Positions 15,386 to 16,652 of a stretch of 16,652 bases of DNA are shown in pieces (the first letter of the stretch is position 1; each line of letters opens with the position of its first letter). The position numbers and the translations under genes are program-made. The notes beneath the pieces are model-generated. The model saw nothing but the letters and a program-made list of their open reading frames with translations. It was not told the DNA's origin and searched no databases. Source of the DNA: Fibrobacter sp. (GTDB taxonomy: Bacteria; Fibrobacterota; Fibrobacteria; Fibrobacterales; Fibrobacteraceae); NCBI GenBank assembly GCA_012515825.1, contig JAAYXQ010000188.1, positions 1-16,652 of the forward strand, given 5' to 3'.

Positions 15386-15880
15386 TTATTCCTCCCCACC
15401 GTTTTTCATACTAACGGCAAACGCAATATTGGTATAACCTGAAAAGCCACAAGTGGCCATCACTTTATACATAGCATCATAAGGGATGTTTTTGTCAATC
15501 TGAACGATGATGTTTCCAGGTTCATCTGCTGGTAAACCCATCTTCAGAGCGTGCTCTTGTTCTGTTTGACGACGTTCTTTAAGAACAGAATCAACAGACG
15601 CAATTAAAAGATCTTCTTGTTTAAGAACCTCTTCAGTAGTAATAACTTTACCATTATCAACGAGAACATAATTGTTATCGACAATAACCGTTAAAGATAC
15701 CTCTTTAGGTTGTACTCTAGAAGTAGAAACAGGAAGAACTAAGTTTTCAGCTTGAGTCACCAATTGGCCTTCAGCATCAATGTTTTTAATCATGAACACG
15801 AGAATAATAGTCATCATGTCCATCATTGATGTTAAAGAAAAAGGGACGTCTTCGCCATATTTACGAGGTTTCCTAGCCAT
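15386..15880 (-). CDS. exbD: ExbD/TolR family proton-channel component
   Basis: ExbD proteins combine with an ExbB/TolQ channel to couple proton flow to work on the outer membrane. The 164-residue protein has the family layout: basic N-terminus, one helix (about 14-32, FSLTSMMDMMTIILVFMI) carrying the proton-binding Asp21, then a periplasmic domain. A helical stretch at 82-113 is longer than usual. The C-terminal strand-helix pattern IIVQIDKNIPYDAMYKVMATCGF (124-146) is typical of ExbD. GGGAGG precedes ATG 15880. The gene lies two bases after the upstream ExbD-like gene and two before the TonB-like gene. A TolR assignment is possible, but there are no tolA, tolB or pal genes here. Confidence 0.88.
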   Translation of the reverse strand: MARKPRKYGEDVPFSLTSMMDMMTIILVFMIKNIDAEGQLVTQAENLVLPVSTSRVQPKEVSLTVIVDNNYVLVDNGKVITTEEVLKQEDLLIASVDSVLKERRQTEQEHALKMGLPADEPGNIIVQIDKNIPYDAMYKVMATCGFSGYTNIAFAVSMKNGGEE

Positions 15881-15882
15881 AA

Positions 15883-16652
15883 CTAACCTCCCAGCTTTGC
15901 AAGGTTAACTTTAGTAAAACCAGCTGCTTTCGCTCTGTCCATAAGACTAATGACTTTGTCAAATTGAGTATCATCATTAGCTACAATAATAATATTATCA
16001 GCATCATCTAAATCGATAAATTGCGTATGGATAGCAATTAAATCCTTCGCAACTAAATCGTAAGCAGATAAAGGATAAATAATATTCTTTTGTGCATTTT
16101 CTGGTTTTAACTTACGTGCAGAGTTTTCGGCAAGAGTCGCTACAGCTACACCAGCGCCTGGTTTTTTCAAAGAAGGCGGTGGAGTTAAACCCATAGTGCC
16201 TTCACCAGTAACAGCAAGGAACGAATTGTTTCCGTCGACAAAGACACTATCAGGTACATTTTCACCTTGAGAAGAATATACTGCCCATATTACACGACCA
16301 GGATCTTCTTCAGAAGTTTTTTCTAGTGCCCAAAGCTCAATGGATTCAATTTCGTAAATATACTTTTCTGAATCCATTTCCTTGCCATCTTTACACTTAG
16401 GCCCCTTACCAGCAGCAACAGATGCTTTTACATCTTCAGTAGAATATGTAATCAATTGTGCGTCAGATTTACAGCGGAATGTCCACATTTCTTTGAAATA
16501 GACGTTAGGCTGAAAACCACCACGCGCACCAATGACTAAATAATCCGAGGTTATAGCCAACGATAAATTCAGACTCTGCTGATCCGGTTCTGGAGGCGGT
16601 TCATCACTCATGTTCATCATACTGCGTTCGGGCAGATTGACTTCAACAATAG
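15883..16652 (-). CDS. ExbD-like protein with enlarged periplasmic domain, 5' end outside window
   Basis: The frame is open to the window edge, so the ATG at 16620 is probably internal. The residues ahead of it, IVEVNLPERS, match the segment that follows the membrane helix in ExbD proteins. The helix and proton-binding Asp would then lie just outside the window. The C-terminal end (about 187-245 from ATG 16620) shows the ExbD pattern: YDLVAKDLIAIHTQFIDL, IIIVANDDTQFDKVISLMD, then AAGFTKVNLA. Between the first strand (SLNLSLAITSDYLVIG) and this end sit about 150 extra residues, with two Cys (50 and 76) that could form a disulphide. Ordinary ExbD proteins total about 140 residues. The stop is TAG. 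Tandem ExbD genes usually follow an ExbB/TolQ gene, expected immediately upstream. The family call is moderately firm. Confidence 0.75.
   Translation of the reverse strand, partial: IVEVNLPERSMMNMSDEPPPEPDQQSLNLSLAITSDYLVIGARGGFQPNVYFKEMWTFRCKSDAQLITYSTEDVKASVAAGKGPKCKDGKEMDSEKYIYEIESIELWALEKTSEEDPGRVIWAVYSSQGENVPDSVFVDGNNSFLAVTGEGTMGLTPPPSLKKPGAGVAVATLAENSARKLKPENAQKNIIYPLSAYDLVAKDLIAIHTQFIDLDDADNIIIVANDDTQFDKVISLMDRAKAAGFTKVNLAKLGG

Overview
This AT-rich window looks like chromosomal backbone of a Gram-negative rod, most likely a Fibrobacter-like (Fibrobacterota) bacterium. The hints are a large surface lipoprotein with serine-run linkers and a CotH domain, an mreBCD-PBP2-RodA shape operon, ExbD/TonB-type envelope genes, an outer-membrane barrel and a menaquinone gene set. 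The phylum is an inference from style and gene content; no rRNA is present. Apart from two tRNA genes, every gene lies on the minus strand, so transcription runs from high to low coordinates.

Region by region, in the direction of transcription: (1) 16652-14402 is the end of an energy-transduction operon: a 5'-truncated ExbD-like gene with an unusually long periplasmic part, a second ExbD, and a TonB-like protein with an AgmX/PglI-type C-terminus, closed by a terminator. (2) 14330-12987 is a single outer-membrane beta-barrel gene with its own terminator. (3) 12928-6285 is a tightly packed cell-shape block: small lipoprotein, mreB (TTG start), mreC, mreD, mrdA (PBP2), rodA and comF, with several 4-8 base overlaps. 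rodA carries an in-frame TAG at codon 52 where a Gln is expected. (4) tRNA-Ser(UGA) on the plus strand converges on comF. (5) 6116-5013 is a GAF/HD-GYP cyclic-di-GMP phosphodiesterase gene. It shares a bidirectional terminator with (6) tRNA-Phe(GAA), on the plus strand. (7) 4670-2223 is the CotH lipoprotein gene. (8) 2132-1 holds menG/ubiE, ubiX and ubiA, overlapping by 4 and 8 bases, for the late steps of menaquinone synthesis.

Functionally, the mre/PBP2/RodA genes encode the elongasome that builds the lateral cell wall. The ExbD/ExbD/TonB-like set would couple proton motive force to the outer membrane. The ubiA/ubiX/menG set prenylates, decarboxylates (with a UbiD encoded elsewhere) and methylates the quinone ring. 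The two observations most worth following up are the amber codon in an otherwise intact rodA and the ExbD-ExbD-TonB-like operon upstream of an orphan barrel gene. No CRISPR array, insertion sequence, phage gene or clearly foreign segment was seen.
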